Source: Ramazzottius varieornatus (Eukaryota; Tardigrada; Eutardigrada; Parachela; Ramazzottiidae). Taken from it: 64,000 nucleotides of DNA. Position 1 is the first letter of the stretch; each line of letters begins with the position of its first letter. The stretch covers positions 7,158,772 to 7,222,771 of the forward strand of contig BDGG01000002.1 in NCBI GenBank assembly GCA_001949185.1, written 5' to 3'. The position numbers were made by a program, and so were the translations under genes. The notes below the pieces were generated by a model. That model did no database searches, was not told where the DNA came from, and saw only the letters and a list, made by a program, of their open reading frames with translations. Below are positions 45,190 through 57,878 of the stretch, in pieces.

Positions 45190-48100
45190 GCGTCGTCTTC
45201 GTCAGCCTTCAGTCCGCGCTTTCAGCTTCCGTCAACGCCCAGCAGTGCCTCGAGTCTACATCGGCCTTGGGAGCAGCAGTCGACGCCGTCTTCCTGTTCC
45301 TCGGATTCTGCCAGCAGCACGGGCTCATCTTTCCCTTTTTGCACCGTGTCCATGTCGGCGCCAACTACCCCAGCTGGCATCACGCTGATGCCTCACTTGT
45401 TTGCCCATGTCACAGCTTCCAATCAGGCGACGCAATCGCGACCAGCGCCACTTGGACCAGTTCCTTCCTCGCCTCTCTTCACGGCCATGTCACCATTTCC
45501 GGCAGCGGCCGTGGGACATTTCTTGACGCACTTTGCCATGCCGTCCACTCCGGAGGAACATGCAACCTTCATGGCTGGAGCTGCACTTCCGTCTTCCTCG
45601 GTTCCCTCGTCGCCATCGAACCCCTCACCGTCGCCCCAAGGGTCAGTGCACATTATACTACACTTGATTGCTTGAACAATCAGCCTTTAATGTCGATTGT
45701 TCGAAAAGCCAGATTCGGCTGGTCAACCTGGCTGCCCTGGCATTGTGGCCAGGCTGGCAAGTGGCCATGTTTGTCTGATTGGCGGGGAGAGTAGACTAGC
45801 GACGTGACGTCACCAGTTGGTCAGCTTACCGTGCAGATCTGCGCACGACATGGTGCGCGGGTTGGGCTCCGCCGTGCTGTGCACTTTCCGAGCATCTTGT
45901 TGGTTGATTGAGAGTGAGGTGTTTGGGCTGATTGGCGTAACCCCGCTGACTTCTCCTTTGTTGTGTTTTGTTGAGCGGAAGTCGGTGATTCTTCGTCTCG
46001 AGAGTTTAGAAATAGACTACCTCAAAGGGATTTGAGAGTTTGATGATGAATGTGGGAGGAGATGAAGGGTTCGTGTGGACGTTGAATCAAGCCGAAGGAT
46101 GGATGGACGCCGATTGAGGCGCGTGAAAGGCAAATGGAAGAAAGGTGTCGCGGCTCATCTCGCTTTCTGCATTAGCCTTTGAGAAATTGACAGAAGAAGG
46201 GGGATGGAAGGGAAGGAGTATCCGCTGGCAAAGTCATTTGCCGCGTCTTTCATCTTACCGCTGGTATATATAAATATCTATATTCTTGTCCTTCTGGACA
46301 TGGAAGAAATGCTCAGCACGTCACGTGGACTGATTAGGAGTGAGGTTGGCAGAGACAGATTGGATTTCGTTCTGATCTTGAGCTCATGTCTCATTTGTAT
46401 TTGTACAGGTTGAAACAGTTGAAAGGAAGCTGGAAGGAAGGGAGGACAAGGCGAAGAAATGAAGGACAGATAATTACGCTAATCAATGAACACTGGAAGG
46501 ATTAGTAAGAAGGTCTTTTTCCCACCGAATGAAATGCACGCGTGTCCAACGCTGAAACCAATTTTCCTACTTTCTAATGAATCTCCATTCTCCACGTCCC
46601 TTCTTTCTTTTCTCTACAGGCTGCAGGCGACTTTTCGGCCCGGAAGGCACGTAGGCTTCAAGGAGCGAAAGTTCAAATGGACAAGGAGAACTTTAGAGAG
46701 AAAGGTTTGGTAGAAGTGGACAGACACTTGTTGTGCTCAGTCTGCATTGGCAAATGTCTCCTTTGTGTAAAGTGCTTTTCGGTGTCGTCTATCAGCGTGG
46801 CTGACCACTGTCTGTCATAACTTTGAACGACAAGTGCAGTGGTCAGAGGCGGAGGGAAGAGGGGCATGTGTGCAATTTTGCATGTGGATAATGGCGGGTT
46901 GGTTGCGAAACGATGGCGAAGATGTTCGGTGTTGGTTGGTGTTGTGCTTAGCCGCGACGCGTCATGTCTCCTACTTGTCTCCCAGACTCACTTGGCGCTT
47001 GATTCTCATTATCCATTTCAAATCTTCTCTTCCTCTAGGTTGACTTATGCAGTTCGTCGGAGAGGCTTTAGGTGAAAGGCAAACATTGACCAAGACGGAA
47101 TGAATTTTCAAGCTTCATTCGAGCAACTTCCAACTTAGGTCGAAACTGAACCAGCAAGAGTTTCGAAAATTTCTTTCTCTTTCCGGTAGTTCTTAGTTCT
47201 CACGCGCTTCGGGGATTCACAAATCGATGAGAACTGCCTTCTTTTTCTCATGTTCAGGGAATTCATGGTGGAAACAGAAGCGCTGAGCGAACAAAAAAGT
47301 GGAAGGTTTTCGGAACGGACTTCTCACGGGTTGGTACGGTTCGATGCGAGTTTGGAGGCCATCAAGGAAAGTAGATGGTTAAACGTGTAAAGCTGTTGTT
47401 GACCGTGGGCTAAATTGTCCTAAAAGTCTAGTAGCGTGGATAGCAATTTTCGGCTGGTCTGCCTTCTTTTCCAGCTGGCCGACATTGATGACCATCCGAA
47501 AGATGGTCTTCTCCCGTCCATCTGCGATGTACCTTATCTTCTTCTTACAGCCATTTTGTCGGCGGGCTCTCTTTCTTATCTGATGTCTTCTCATATTCGC
47601 TGCAAAGCGATGTCCAAATTGCTTCCTCGTGTTTGATGGCCAGGCAGCAGAAGCAAGTGAATTTTAAACTGACTTCCAAAAGGCGCCACCGCGTTTGCTC
47701 CTCCTTACTGGTTGGAGGTCACCCTAGTCCGTTACTTTACCAATCGCTGGAAGTCTCGACCACATCGCTGTTAAAAAATAATCAGTGTCTGCAGAAGAAA
47801 ACTACGCTGGCGAAAGACTACAGATTGCATAGCTTCTGGTTTTTTCCAAGTGGCGCATATTGTCAGTGAACAACACTGATGCGTGCGTCGCTTGGGAAAT
47901 TTTGTTTGCCGAGCGGCCAATCGTAACGTCATTTTGTCCGATGTCCACCGGCTCAAGCTAGCACAGAACCAAAAACGACACGAAGTGAAATATTATCCTA
48001 CGTTTTTTGTTTTGCAGGAACCCCTTCTCGCCTTACCATAACGCACCATGGTCCGCACCCTACACGATGCAGAGTTTTCCACTTCCTTCGATGCCCTTCA

Positions 48101-50421
48101 ACGTTAACCGTTCCTCGAACCGTTCTCCCCTCGTTGGCCGAGACCTTCCCACCTCCTACACAAATCCCCGGGTATCCTCACCCACAATAACACAAAACAC
48201 AGATCAAACTTCCAACCATCGCAACGGTCCTTCCACGCTGCATATCTCAAAGTCCTCCTCAGCCAAAAAGAAGCGCAAACCACCACCCATCCAGATCGAT
48301 TCTTCCATCAACAACTTCCAAGCAGACACAGCACACTTGCATACAACGTCGCAACAACCACGTACCAGCAACTCGATCTTGAGTCAGGTGTTGGGTACTC
48401 CGTCGGCCTTGATGAGTCCGCTGGCCATGAACAGCTTCCCTGTTCGCAGTCCTGCAGGACATCATCCGCTGTCCATGGCACAAGCTAGTCCGCTCTTCAG
48501 TGCTCATTTGCATTATCAAATGTACCAACAGCAGATGATGGAGCAGCAGGTCAGACTGATGCAGGAAGGAGCCTTCCCGATGCAGTCGCCGCTTCCGTCG
48601 TCAGGCTTCGGGTCGGTCGAGAGCCAAGTCGGCTTCCCGACGGCCATCAACTTCGCCTGCCTCTGCTTCCTCCCAGGTAATTTCGCAATTCAAGAAGAAT
48701 TCTCTAACGGAGCGGAGCGAACACTGATGAGCTGCTAAACCAAGCACTGCTGAGTTGATTGACAATCAATACTGGGCTGCTCGGTTTAGCAGCTCGACAG
48801 TGTGAGCGAACCAAATTTACAAGATGGTATGTTTTCGAGTGGCGCAAGTTGCAGCCAATGACAATGGAAAAATGCGCCACTTCGAGTGAGAATTTTGTAC
48901 GTTTTGTTCACCCAGCTTCCACTTGATAGCGTTCCTTCAAAATGCTCTGTCGTTTTTCAGGGACCAAAGTAAAGCTCCTATCGGGCAGAGACAATCCAGC
49001 AAGCGTTCAGTGGAGACTAGTCGAAGAACTTCAGCGGGAGAACTTCAAGGACGAGTAAGTGCTTCTATCTGATTTGAGACCGACAGCTTCACAATGAAAC
49101 TCTTTTGTAGTTTTGGGCGTTCCTTTCGACTGAATAAGTACATAAAGAGTGACAATGCAGCGGGTAATTCGGTGGAGCTCAGTTTCAAGCCGGTGGACCT
49201 TTCCGGCAACCTCGAAGTGATGGTACTGTGTACGCCGTACCATCCCTTCTTCTCCTGCCAGAAGGGCTGGTTGTCATTCGAACCTCAGACTACTCGGGAA
49301 ATGTACGGTATAGCCTGTCAGCCCTTCCGCGTTTCGGACGTGGTGTCGGTCAATCCTCCGCCCATCGTCGAGAACCCGTGGGACACTGTAGATACGAATG
49401 CTTCGAATGTCTTGGCTGAATGGGCAATGCGCGTAAGTTATTCGGAAATTAGTACGAGACAGTGACAGTCTTGATCAATTACACGTGGAAATTCAACAAA
49501 CGAAGTCGTCCATATCGTTTTTCCATGTGATGCACGTTTCCAGCCAGTAATCCTGAAAACGTGCGCCACTTGCGAGTTGCAACAACAATCAAACTCGGCC
49601 AGATCGCTTTTCCAAGTGGCGCACGCTTTCAGGCAATAACAGCACAAACGTGCGCCACTTACGTAAACGATCTGGTTGAATTTGTCTGCCGAGCGTTCCG
49701 GGCTCCCCTGGCTGAACTTTTGGGTTCTTGCAGAATCGAAGAGCCATGTCGTTGGAATCCGTCAACGAGCCTCGCAACTGGAATCCTCAGATGGGTCCTA
49801 GCTCGGCGTCAGCGATACCCCGTGAACCGAAGGTTAAAGTCAAGAAAGAGAAGAAGGAAAAGGTTAAAGATCTGGACAAAGTGAAAAGACCCATGAACGC
49901 CTTCATGCTCTTCGCCAAAGATCACCGCAACATATATACGCAGCAATATCCCGGTCGAGATAACAGGTAAGAAATGAAGTTTTCTTTGAAGCCGGAAAAC
50001 CCAAGCGTTATTCTTTTGCCTATTTGTAGAGCTATCAGCATAGAGCTGGGTCATCACTGGAAGAGTCTTACGAGTGCGCAGCGTCAAACGTACACCGACA
50101 AGGCCAAGAAGCTGGCCGACGAGCACAAGGAAAAGAATCCCGACTGCTGGAAACGAAACCGGTCAAGAAGTCGGAGTGACTCTGACGTTTTGGGAATCAA
50201 CAACGTTCATATTCCGGATCACCAGGATGGTCCTCTGAATCTGGGTCCTCCTCGCAACGATGAGGGCTTCGAAGAGGACGAAAACATGTTCCACGCACGC
50301 CAGTCAGGTATAACTGGTCTTCCTTCCACCATGTTCGCTGGTCTTTCGTGTTGATGTTTTTCATCAAAGAGGTGTTTCTTTTGCAGTGGAAAAGAGTCTT
50401 CACGAATCGGAGACAGCGTAG
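45190..50421 (+). CDS. HBP1: HBP1 transcription factor (AXH domain + HMG box)
   Basis: HBP1 is a sequence-specific transcriptional repressor that links RB and Wnt control in vertebrates. Exons 45190-45641, 48018-48676, 48961-49054, 49111-49432, 49734-49966, 50030-50307 and 50387-50421 join in frame to about 690 residues. The first 370 are Ser/Pro/Gln-rich (for example SRPAPLGPVPSSP, SAKKKRKPPPIQID). The AXH domain starts at GTKVKLLSG and includes HPFFSCQKGWLSFEP and YGIACQPFRVSDVV. The HMG box is VKRPMNAFMLFAKDHRNIY...YPGRDNRAISIELGHHWK, ending KNPDCWKR, a near match to the end of the human HBP1 box. A short RS-type and acidic tail follows. The 2.4 kb intron 45642-48017 and the introns at 48677 and 49433 contain foldbacks. 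The initiating exon lies upstream and is unproven. Confidence 0.9.
47838..47926. repeat. foldback repeat copy
   Basis: Lies in the large HBP1 intron. CCAAGTGGCGCATATT...GATGCGTGCGTCGCTTGG, tail TTTGCCGAGCGGCC. Confidence 0.75.
48721..48803. repeat. 83 bp near-palindrome (hairpin) in HBP1 intron
   Basis: Two arms of about 41 bases (48721-48761 and 48763-48803) share ACACTG, GAGCTGCTAAACC and TTGATTG, with around 30 of 41 positions paired and almost no loop. It is unrelated in sequence to the common foldback that follows 15 bp later. Confidence 0.7.
48818..48912. repeat. foldback repeat copy
   Basis: Lies in the same HBP1 intron: TTCGAGTGGCGCAAG...AATGCGCCACTTCGAG. The outer stem has acquired its own compensating TTCGAG/CTTCGAG pairing. 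Confidence 0.7.
49498..49710. repeat. foldback repeat, two tandem copies
   Basis: The HBP1 intron 49433-49733 is mostly made of two copies in tandem. The second (about 49588-49710) is among the best preserved, with CCAGATCGCTTTTCCAAGTG on the left and AACGATCTGG on the right. Confidence 0.85.
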
Positions 50422-51108
50422 ATGGTCGCACGTTCAAGCTACCATACAACAGCAAGAACCAAATTACTTATCTGAATGATCTTGAGTTGTTCGGAATGTT
50501 GAGGTCTTGTTTCATCTAATACTGATTTTGCTTTAATCTTGTTTTCTGTTTTTCTTTACTCGCACGGTCTGGTCAGCTTTTTTTGCTATATGAATTTGGC
50601 GAACTCTTGCATAGTAGACCACACATAGTTCGTTTTCACATTATAACCTTTTAGTTCTCGAACCTCAATTATTAGCTGGTTGCGCTGAGAAGTTTTAGTT
50701 TGTCTTCTTATTTTTTACCCTTTAACAGTCTTTTCTACATTAAAACAACATTTCCTGGCCTTGGAAGTTCGATGGAATAGTACCGAAGTCCTGTGGTAGT
50801 GCAAAGCCTTCGGCTTCCTCGAATACTTCCGATTTCCACATCGGACAGCTTCAAGACCAATATACATGTGACTTACACAAATGCAGGAATGGCCAACCAA
50901 CAAGTTCTAACATGGCTAAAATGCAAAAAGGAAGCAACGAGAAAGTTAGCATACTAAAAGTCTCTCGTAAGTCGTAACATCAACATTCCGAACAACGGTG
51001 CGTTCAAGAAGAAAGTTCGGCTATCATGTATAACGGAATAACGGCGGACTTCTTTGGAATAAGAACAAGTCAGTCTGAGCTTCAGACTACAAGCAGCAGG
51101 TTTACAGT
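50422..51108. other. convergent 3' region, HBP1 (+) and hypothetical gene (-)
   Basis: AT-rich. Expected to hold both 3' UTRs; no exon is recognised. Confidence 0.45.
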
Positions 51109-51627
51109 TCAAACGGAGACGGACCTGGAGCGAGATCTTTTGCGCGTAGGTGGCGAGGTTGCATCCGAGGAGTCCTTACGATTCGACGACGATTCTTCGG
51201 TCGCGCCGCCCTGTGCTGTCATGTCGATGTCGTCTTCGGTTCGTTTACGGCTGACAGGAACGTTGATTTCTTCTTCTCCGTCTACTTTTTGCTTCTTTGC
51301 AGTGCGACGGGTGGACACGACAGGAGCAATCCTTCGGGGATCGGCGTCCAGATACGATGTGACGTGCATCACTGGAGTCTGTGACAGCGAATCTTTCGAA
51401 TGGCTCTTCTTGAAAACTTTAAAGTTGGGAGCTCCGTCTTCGGAATTTGTGAAAGCTTGGCCCAGTACTTCGCTTGCGGAGAAGGGACCAGCAGATTTGG
51501 ATCGCAACATCGAGACGATATTCCCCTTGCTGAGCACATTTTTTCCGTTGACGGGCTCCACTTCGAGTTCGGCTGTCACGTCCATGTCGTAGTTCTCCTT
51601 CAGCCGCTTCGCCAGGGGCATAGCCAT
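51109..51627 (-). CDS. hypothetical basic protein, probably nuclear
   Basis: Single open frame of 172 residues from ATG 51627 to the stop at 51109. I do not recognise the family. The N-terminal third has a helical MPLAKRLKENYDMDV start and NVLSKGNIVSMLRSK. The middle contains GQAFTNSEDGAPNFKVFKK. The C-terminal half is charged and low complexity with two basic clusters (TRRTAKKQKVDG and a final PTRKRSRSRS) that look like nuclear localisation or RS-type motifs. A good ATG context and clean stop support it as coding, and the absence of introns is unusual for this window. It could also be the last exon of a longer gene, since an in-frame TTG stretch continues upstream to 51648. Confidence 0.55.
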   Translation of the reverse strand: MAMPLAKRLKENYDMDVTAELEVEPVNGKNVLSKGNIVSMLRSKSAGPFSASEVLGQAFTNSEDGAPNFKVFKKSHSKDSLSQTPVMHVTSYLDADPRRIAPVVSTRRTAKKQKVDGEEEINVPVSRKRTEDDIDMTAQGGATEESSSNRKDSSDATSPPTRKRSRSRSVSV

Positions 51628-52526
51628 TGTCGATACTTGGAACAGCAACGCGCACGGGTACTAAGTAAAATACTATTTGCAACTTGCAGGAGAGAAATCC
51701 GAGAGAGGATCACTGATCAACCAGAAAATGACGAAGATATCCAAAATATCGTACCGGCCCTCAGACCGACTGATCGAGCCGGGCAGGCGGCTCGATTCCG
51801 CTGAGACGGCGGGCGAGCGTTGCGAAGTGCATCGCACGGGCGCCGGACAAATCGTTGTTAGCTGGCTGCCAGACCGGCGGTGGAGTCGAAAATCCCCGTC
51901 GCTCTCGGGGCTGAGGATTCCGTCTATTGTGTGCGCATTCCAGCTATGAGTCTGCTGTGACTCATATATATATATAGGTGCATGAGCCGCATGTTTATCG
52001 ATTGAGGTTCATTCTTACGTGCGTGCTCACCGCCGTGATTGTTCTTCCGATATGCTGCTGCGTTTTCTCTGTTTTCCACTTTCCATACTATTTCATTAAT
52101 TATTATTCACCGCGTCATTTGTTGCCTGCGTCTTTGTGGTTGCAGGCACACCAGAGTTATTGCAGGTACGCAACCGGATGTCTTGAGGAAGTGGACTGTG
52201 GCTCAAGACGGATATGTAGGACATTCTCACAGGCACCACAAATCTTCTGACAGCTTCCGTTAGATCACCTCGTTACGCGAGCACTTAATTCACCGTTTGT
52301 ACGAGAGCTTTGATCCAGATTGTCCTGGGATCACCGTATCGCATATTACAGAAGTAAGTAAGCGCGGCATATTGGCTAATATTTGCAAAGCAACATCATC
52401 GCAGTCAGGAAATTCCTGCCCAGTAAAAATTTCTTGTTTGGAAATAGGAATGATCTTGCTTGGATAGCTTCCCTCGCTTTCAAAGCGTCTCCTGGTCTCT
52501 CTCCCCTGAAAACACTCTCTTCCAAG
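51628..52526. other. intergenic, hypothetical (-) to coronin (+)
   Basis: A short (TA)n tract lies at about 51966-51977. A 90-codon open frame at 51978-52250 has a hydrophobic start and four later Cys residues but no recognisable relative, so it is not called. Confidence 0.4.
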
Positions 52527-55500
52527 ATGTCGTTTCGCATGCCCCATTCCAAGTTCCGGCACGTGTACGGGGAGCCAGTGAAAAAGTCCCACTGTTATGA
52601 AAACATCCGCATTTCCAAAAATGCCCATGACACTTACTTCTCCTGCGTCAACCCAAAGTTTTTGGCGGTCATAATCGAAAGCGCCGGTGGAGGAGCATTT
52701 CAAGTCATCCCACTGGAAAAGGTGCTCTTGCGTACTCTGTTTCTACTCTGTTTAGTTCGTTCGCATATTAAACCATATGATCGATTTTTCGCAGCGATTT
52801 TTAACGTGGCTTATCCTTGCAGATCGGGCGCTTGGATATGGACTGGGGCAAGGTTTCAGGGCACACAGGACCAGTCTTGGACATCAAGTTTGATGGCTTC
52901 AACGATAACGTAATTGCCTCTGGTTCCGAAGACACCACGGCAAGTGTCATCAGTCAATCATAGTTATGGTGATAAATAGACAATAAATCACTAGGCTATT
53001 CTAGATAATATCCACAGTATGTTTTGTCTGCAGGTCAAGATATGGCACATACCAGACGGTGGAGCTCGAGAAATCCGTGAGAGTTTGTTGACTTTGGAGG
53101 GACACTCGCGGAGAGTGGTAAGGGTTTTATGACGAGACAGTAAAACACGTAATAGGGCGTTTATGAAGAGCTGACTTATGAGTAATATTATTCTTCGTGC
53201 TGACTGGGTTCCTGACTTTCGTAGGTGCAAATCGAATGGCATCCCACCGCGGAAAACATTCTGGTTTCTGCAGGTAGCGACCAACTGGTAAGTTTACAAA
53301 CATGGCAGTAATGTGCTGACTGATGTAAATATTCCTTTGACTCGCGAGGAGTATTCATGCTCGATGGAATACATCCATGTGACTAAAATTTTTCTTTTTT
53401 ATTAGGTCATCGTCTGGGATGTTGGTCGGGGAGAAGGCGTTAGGGTGATTGACTGCCATCAGGATGTCGTTTGCTCCATCGGGTTCAGCTGGTAAGATTG
53501 TCCCTCTCTTGATCGAGCACCTGCATGCTCAAACCCTTGCAGTACGTGTGATGGCGGTGTATGCAGATGCTCGCACAGTGATGAATTCGCATCGTGTGAG
53601 GCTAAAGCTGGTTTCCCTTTCCACAGGACGGGTGATATGATGGCAACGACGTGTCGCGACATGCAGGTAAGCTCTGTCGATAGCACAAAACAACAAAAGG
53701 ATTAGTAACAATTAGAACGCTATCGATGACAGCGAGCGCAAACGTGGTGCTGCTCAAGGTCGTCCTTCTACTCGTTTTTGTTGTAGATTCGCCTGATTGA
53801 ACCTCGAATGGCTACTGTTGCACAGGTTAGTTTACATTATGGCCACTCGAGCTCGTGTCAGTTGGCGCGCCGTTTATTGACACATTTGTTATGCATCCAA
53901 AAATATATAGCTGAATTATTGATGGCAAATTACACAGGTGACGCCGGGGCATAGCGGCACGCGCTCTTCCAAACTGGCGTTCTGCACCAATAAGCGGAAG
54001 ATCTTCACGACTGGGTTCTCCAAGTTCAGCGAACGCCAGTATGCTTTGTGGGACGTCAAGAGTAAGCTTTTCTTCTCCTTACCGATTACAGAGCACAAAA
54101 TGCACGAAGGAAATTTGGTCAGGAGCTGGCTGAGTTTCTATTAGCAGTAAAAATCTACGAAAAGTGGCACACTTGCATGATCGATGGCAAATTAATCGAA
54201 TGATGCAGGATCTTGATGCGCTTTTTTTCGAGAACTTGCTTACCGAGACCTCTGACAGTTTAATGGTTAACGTGTATGTACGTGTTTGACAGATCTGCTG
54301 ATCTTGTTTGTGACTGCTCGAAAGTTCGCAGAAGATTACAGAGGATTTGATGTGCACTAACAGAACTTTTGTTTGACAGACATGTCTCAGCCCTTGAAGA
54401 TGGAAGTCCTTGATGCTTCTAGCGGTGTGGTTTTTCCCTTCTACGATCCAGACTTGAGCGTGCTGTATCTGGCGGGTCGCGGTGACGGTAACATCCGCTA
54501 TTACGAAATGGTGGACACCTTCCAGCATATTTCTTACCTTAACCAGTTCCAATCCGCTTCCCCACAACGAAGTCTTTGTGCCATGCCAAAGCGCGGCTTG
54601 AACGTCAAAGGGTGTGAGATTGCGCGGTTCTACAAACTCTACGCCACAAAGAACTTCGTTGAGCCGATCTCGATGATTGTTCCTCGACGGGTATGTGTTT
54701 CCGTTCAGAAATTTTATTCGTTGTCAATCTTTTAATCTCACTTTGCTGAACTACTTCTGTTCATTTTAATACTGCGCAAGTCAGCAGTCGCTCTAAAGCC
54801 TGCTGGAATCGGGTTACGTGTTTTTGCATGCACCTGCATACCGCCACATCATGTATAGTGTGCAGTGTAATGTATGCAGGCTGGTGAACTGGCTTGCGAG
54901 CCCTTGCTCATCAGTCTACGCTTTTGTTCTACAGGGAGGTCCGCTGAAGAATCCATTCCAAGAAGACATCTACCCTGACACGGTAGCTCCAACACCGGCA
55001 ATGGCGACGGAAGACTGGCTGAATGGCGCGAATGCTGCACCTGTCATGATCTCCTTGAAGGTATTATAAACTTCATTAATCAGCCAAAATTTATCATTGT
55101 CCAGTGACAGAATGCGACTGCTTATGCACCTTTCTCACCCTTGTTATGATCCATAACAGACAAACTCTTCGCTGAAGACGAACAAACCGGTTCATTACAA
55201 AGCCAGCGAAAATCAGCTGATTACGTCGGATCGCAACAATGAGCTGAAATTTCGGTTTATCGCAAGCGACAACTCCATCGACTACCGGCCCCTTGCAGAG
55301 AGGAAGTACAACAAGGCTGAGCATAATGGAGGAGGCGACACTGACGAGGGAAACAGGTAATCGTAAACCAGAGAAGAAATTCGATAAAACGGGAAAACCT
55401 TGCACAAAAACTTTCAGGAAACTAATAAAGCACTCACCGAATTCTGTACGGGGACTTTGGTCTTCAAACACCAACGTTCCTGCCGAACTCAGTGCCATGC

Positions 55501-56538
55501 TTTCATCAGAATATGGACCGTTAACGTTGGTAGTTTTAGGTCTTTCAACGATTCAAGGCGAAGTCTTCTGGTCGAGTCCTCCAGTTTCACTTTGGATTCG
55601 TCTCCTGAAAGGACGAACCGTAGTCCAAAGTATAGCCGGTTGCCTTAGGTCTTCTAATCTATCTCATTCATTCCTTACTTACGAGTTTCGTTTTAGGCTT
55701 TCTAGTGGGAAGGTTAACCCGAGACAACGCTATAGCTTGCAAGAAGGTTCTCCGGCTACCGAGCGAGCAGACTTTCTGAATCACGACATGTAAGTTGTGG
55801 GTCAGAATATGTTACGCACTTGATCGGCACAATGAGACGGAGGTCTAAGCCAGTCTTTTCTCGATACTGTTGGTAGTGAGGTCGACAACTCACCCACCAT
55901 GCGATCGAACTTGACGTCTTCCCGTTCATTCCGGAAGCTCCAACGCATCTGGACTCGGCGTCAGCATTCCGTGGACCCAGCCATTCCGGACTTACCTGCT
56001 GGCCACACTGACAGTGACCACGCGGGCTTCCCGACTCTCCAAGAAGACATTGAATCCATGGACACTGAGTCCACCCAGCCTTCTTCGGTGGTCCTCGAAG
56101 AAAGCATGGACGCGGATGATCGTAGTCGAGACAGCGACATGGCGAAAGAGAGCCGCAGTGACGAGGAAAACTACGACCCAAACTCAGGTCCTTCGGTAAG
56201 AATATGGACGGTCTTTTACTCGTTCAGTAGCTCCATCTGAAACTTATGGTCTGGCTTTGCTTCAGGTTTCCTACATGCGCCACCGCTTCTTTGAACAGCA
56301 AGAAAAGATTTCCCAGCTGGAGCGCACGGTTCGCCAGAAGGAGGAAGAGAACGTCCGGCTGCTGGCGGAGCTGAACGCGCTGAAGGAAGAGGTCAGAGCT
56401 CGTAAAGTGGCGGAGGACTACGTCAAGGAACAACATGAAAGCGAGCTGCTGAACAAGACAGTCTTCTTCGACTGCGAGCCGGGAGAGTCTACGACCGATC
56501 TGGTGCTTCCACAGGACACTGAAAGTATTGTAATCTAG
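52527..56538 (+). CDS. coronin (actin-binding WD40 protein)
   Basis: Coronins bind F-actin and Arp2/3 at the cell cortex. Fourteen exons: 52527-52721, 52823-52939, 53034-53117, 53225-53287, 53406-53491, 53627-53666, 53787-53825, 53938-54061, 54380-54690, 54935-55060, 55160-55356, 55697-55789, 55877-56195 and 56266-56538, giving about 688 residues. The N-terminal signature [20 protein letters not shown], then [23 protein letters not shown] repeats ([34 protein letters not shown]), [25 protein letters not shown] and CEIARFYKL, and DIYPDT are all coronin-specific. A Ser/Asp-rich linker of about 200 residues and a C-terminal coiled coil ([20 protein letters not shown]) follow. The total is longer than vertebrate coronin-1 because of the linker, as in nematode COR-1. 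The intron after exon 2 begins GC instead of GT. Confidence 0.95.
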
Positions 56539-57878
56539 TCTGATCTTTACATTGCATGAAGAGGTACTATACAAATGTTTTGGAGAATGCTGTTTTAAGC
56601 CTGCTTGATTACTTCGAAGACCAGAGCTTTCATGCGCTCCCAATCATAGTTCCTATAATTCCTACCGGTTGTTGAGATTCCATATTTTGCGCTGGTTTTT
56701 CTGCGCGTACTTTTCCATTGGATGTTTTTCTTTTCCATTTGTCCTTGACATATATGTCGCTTTGTTGCATGCAAAATCTGAAATCGTTATTAAATGAATT
56801 GAAAAAAATATATTCGGACCATGATTTCGGCTTTTCTGGTTGGAAGTTTTATCGCTCCAGGAGGTAAGGTAAACATGGACAATAATCTAAACACCGGAAG
56901 CCCCTGCGTCTCTGAGAGACTAGGAATTATGCTATAAAGGCGTTGACCTCCCTGTCTAACTGTTAATTCCGTATCGAGCTATTTCTAGCGATAAAGTAAC
57001 TGTTCACAGTTGGTGCCAGATGGGGGAAGATCTGGTTTCGATCACGAAGAGAAATTGGGTGGAATGTGACGCTCGGATTGCAATATGAACGACGCCCGGC
57101 CATGGTGCTAATCAGGGAACTTTCTGAATCGAGACAAATGCTTCTCAGCCTGTCAGTTTGCTTATCCAACAAGTCATCGATCAATCCTTCGATTACCATC
57201 GTTGTACGTATTAATATACATTTTTGTCGGAATTCTGGACCTTTATTAAAAATACACGTGGAGATTCCCGGTCCTGGTTGCAGTCGCCCGCTTGTGACTC
57301 AGCTTTATAACTGATGTCAAGAAACAATTTTTTGTATTGAAATTTTTTATTTGTGTTGAACCTCACACGTCTTGTTTCTCAGGTCTGAGTCCGATAAAAA
57401 TAATTGATAGAAGAACGTGGCGCCAGACCCAAGATTGACAGGCGCCCCTGGGTGAAGGCGCGCAGCTTGGACTCAGTCGTATATGGCCTGAAAGCCGTGC
57501 CACTTGGCAAGCAGTAGGTGGACTTATCGTACAAATTTGCACTGGCTTGATTGTGGAAAATGAGTCATATGGCCGTACAAACTTTGCTTCTTGATTCTTG
57601 AAAAGTGTTCCATGCTACCATGTGATTACACAGTTTTCATATCGCTATTGTTGCGCTTTTCGTAAACTTCATTACATTAGTCTCATAATTCCTTGAAGAA
57701 GGCTAGGCTTTCTTCAAACGAGGTATGTTTCTTTGTACAGGTGGAAAGTCGTGAATGACTCGCAAGGGAAACGATTGGGGGATGCTGGCTGGATCGAGGA
57801 TTGTGTGCTGAGGATTTTACGGCCAAGGTCTTTGTGGATGCTTGAATGATCATTAGATATGGTAACAAGACTATCGTT
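56539..57878. other. intergenic, 1.3 kb, coronin to ADAM
   Basis: No exon is supported. A decayed foldback fragment is visible near 57475-57535 (GGCCTGAAAGCCGTGCCACTTGGC). Confidence 0.5.
57475..57535. repeat. foldback repeat fragment
   Basis: Only the right half is recognisable (CCGTGCCACTTGGCAAGC). Confidence 0.45.

Noticed and set aside
51978..52250. 90-codon open frame with a hydrophobic N-terminus and four Cys, a candidate small secreted peptide
   Set aside because: Two competing frames, no homologue recalled, and a (TA)n tract just upstream. Too weak to call.
52290..52703. 137-codon minus-strand open frame over the first coronin exon
   Set aside because: Antisense shadow of a conserved coding exon.
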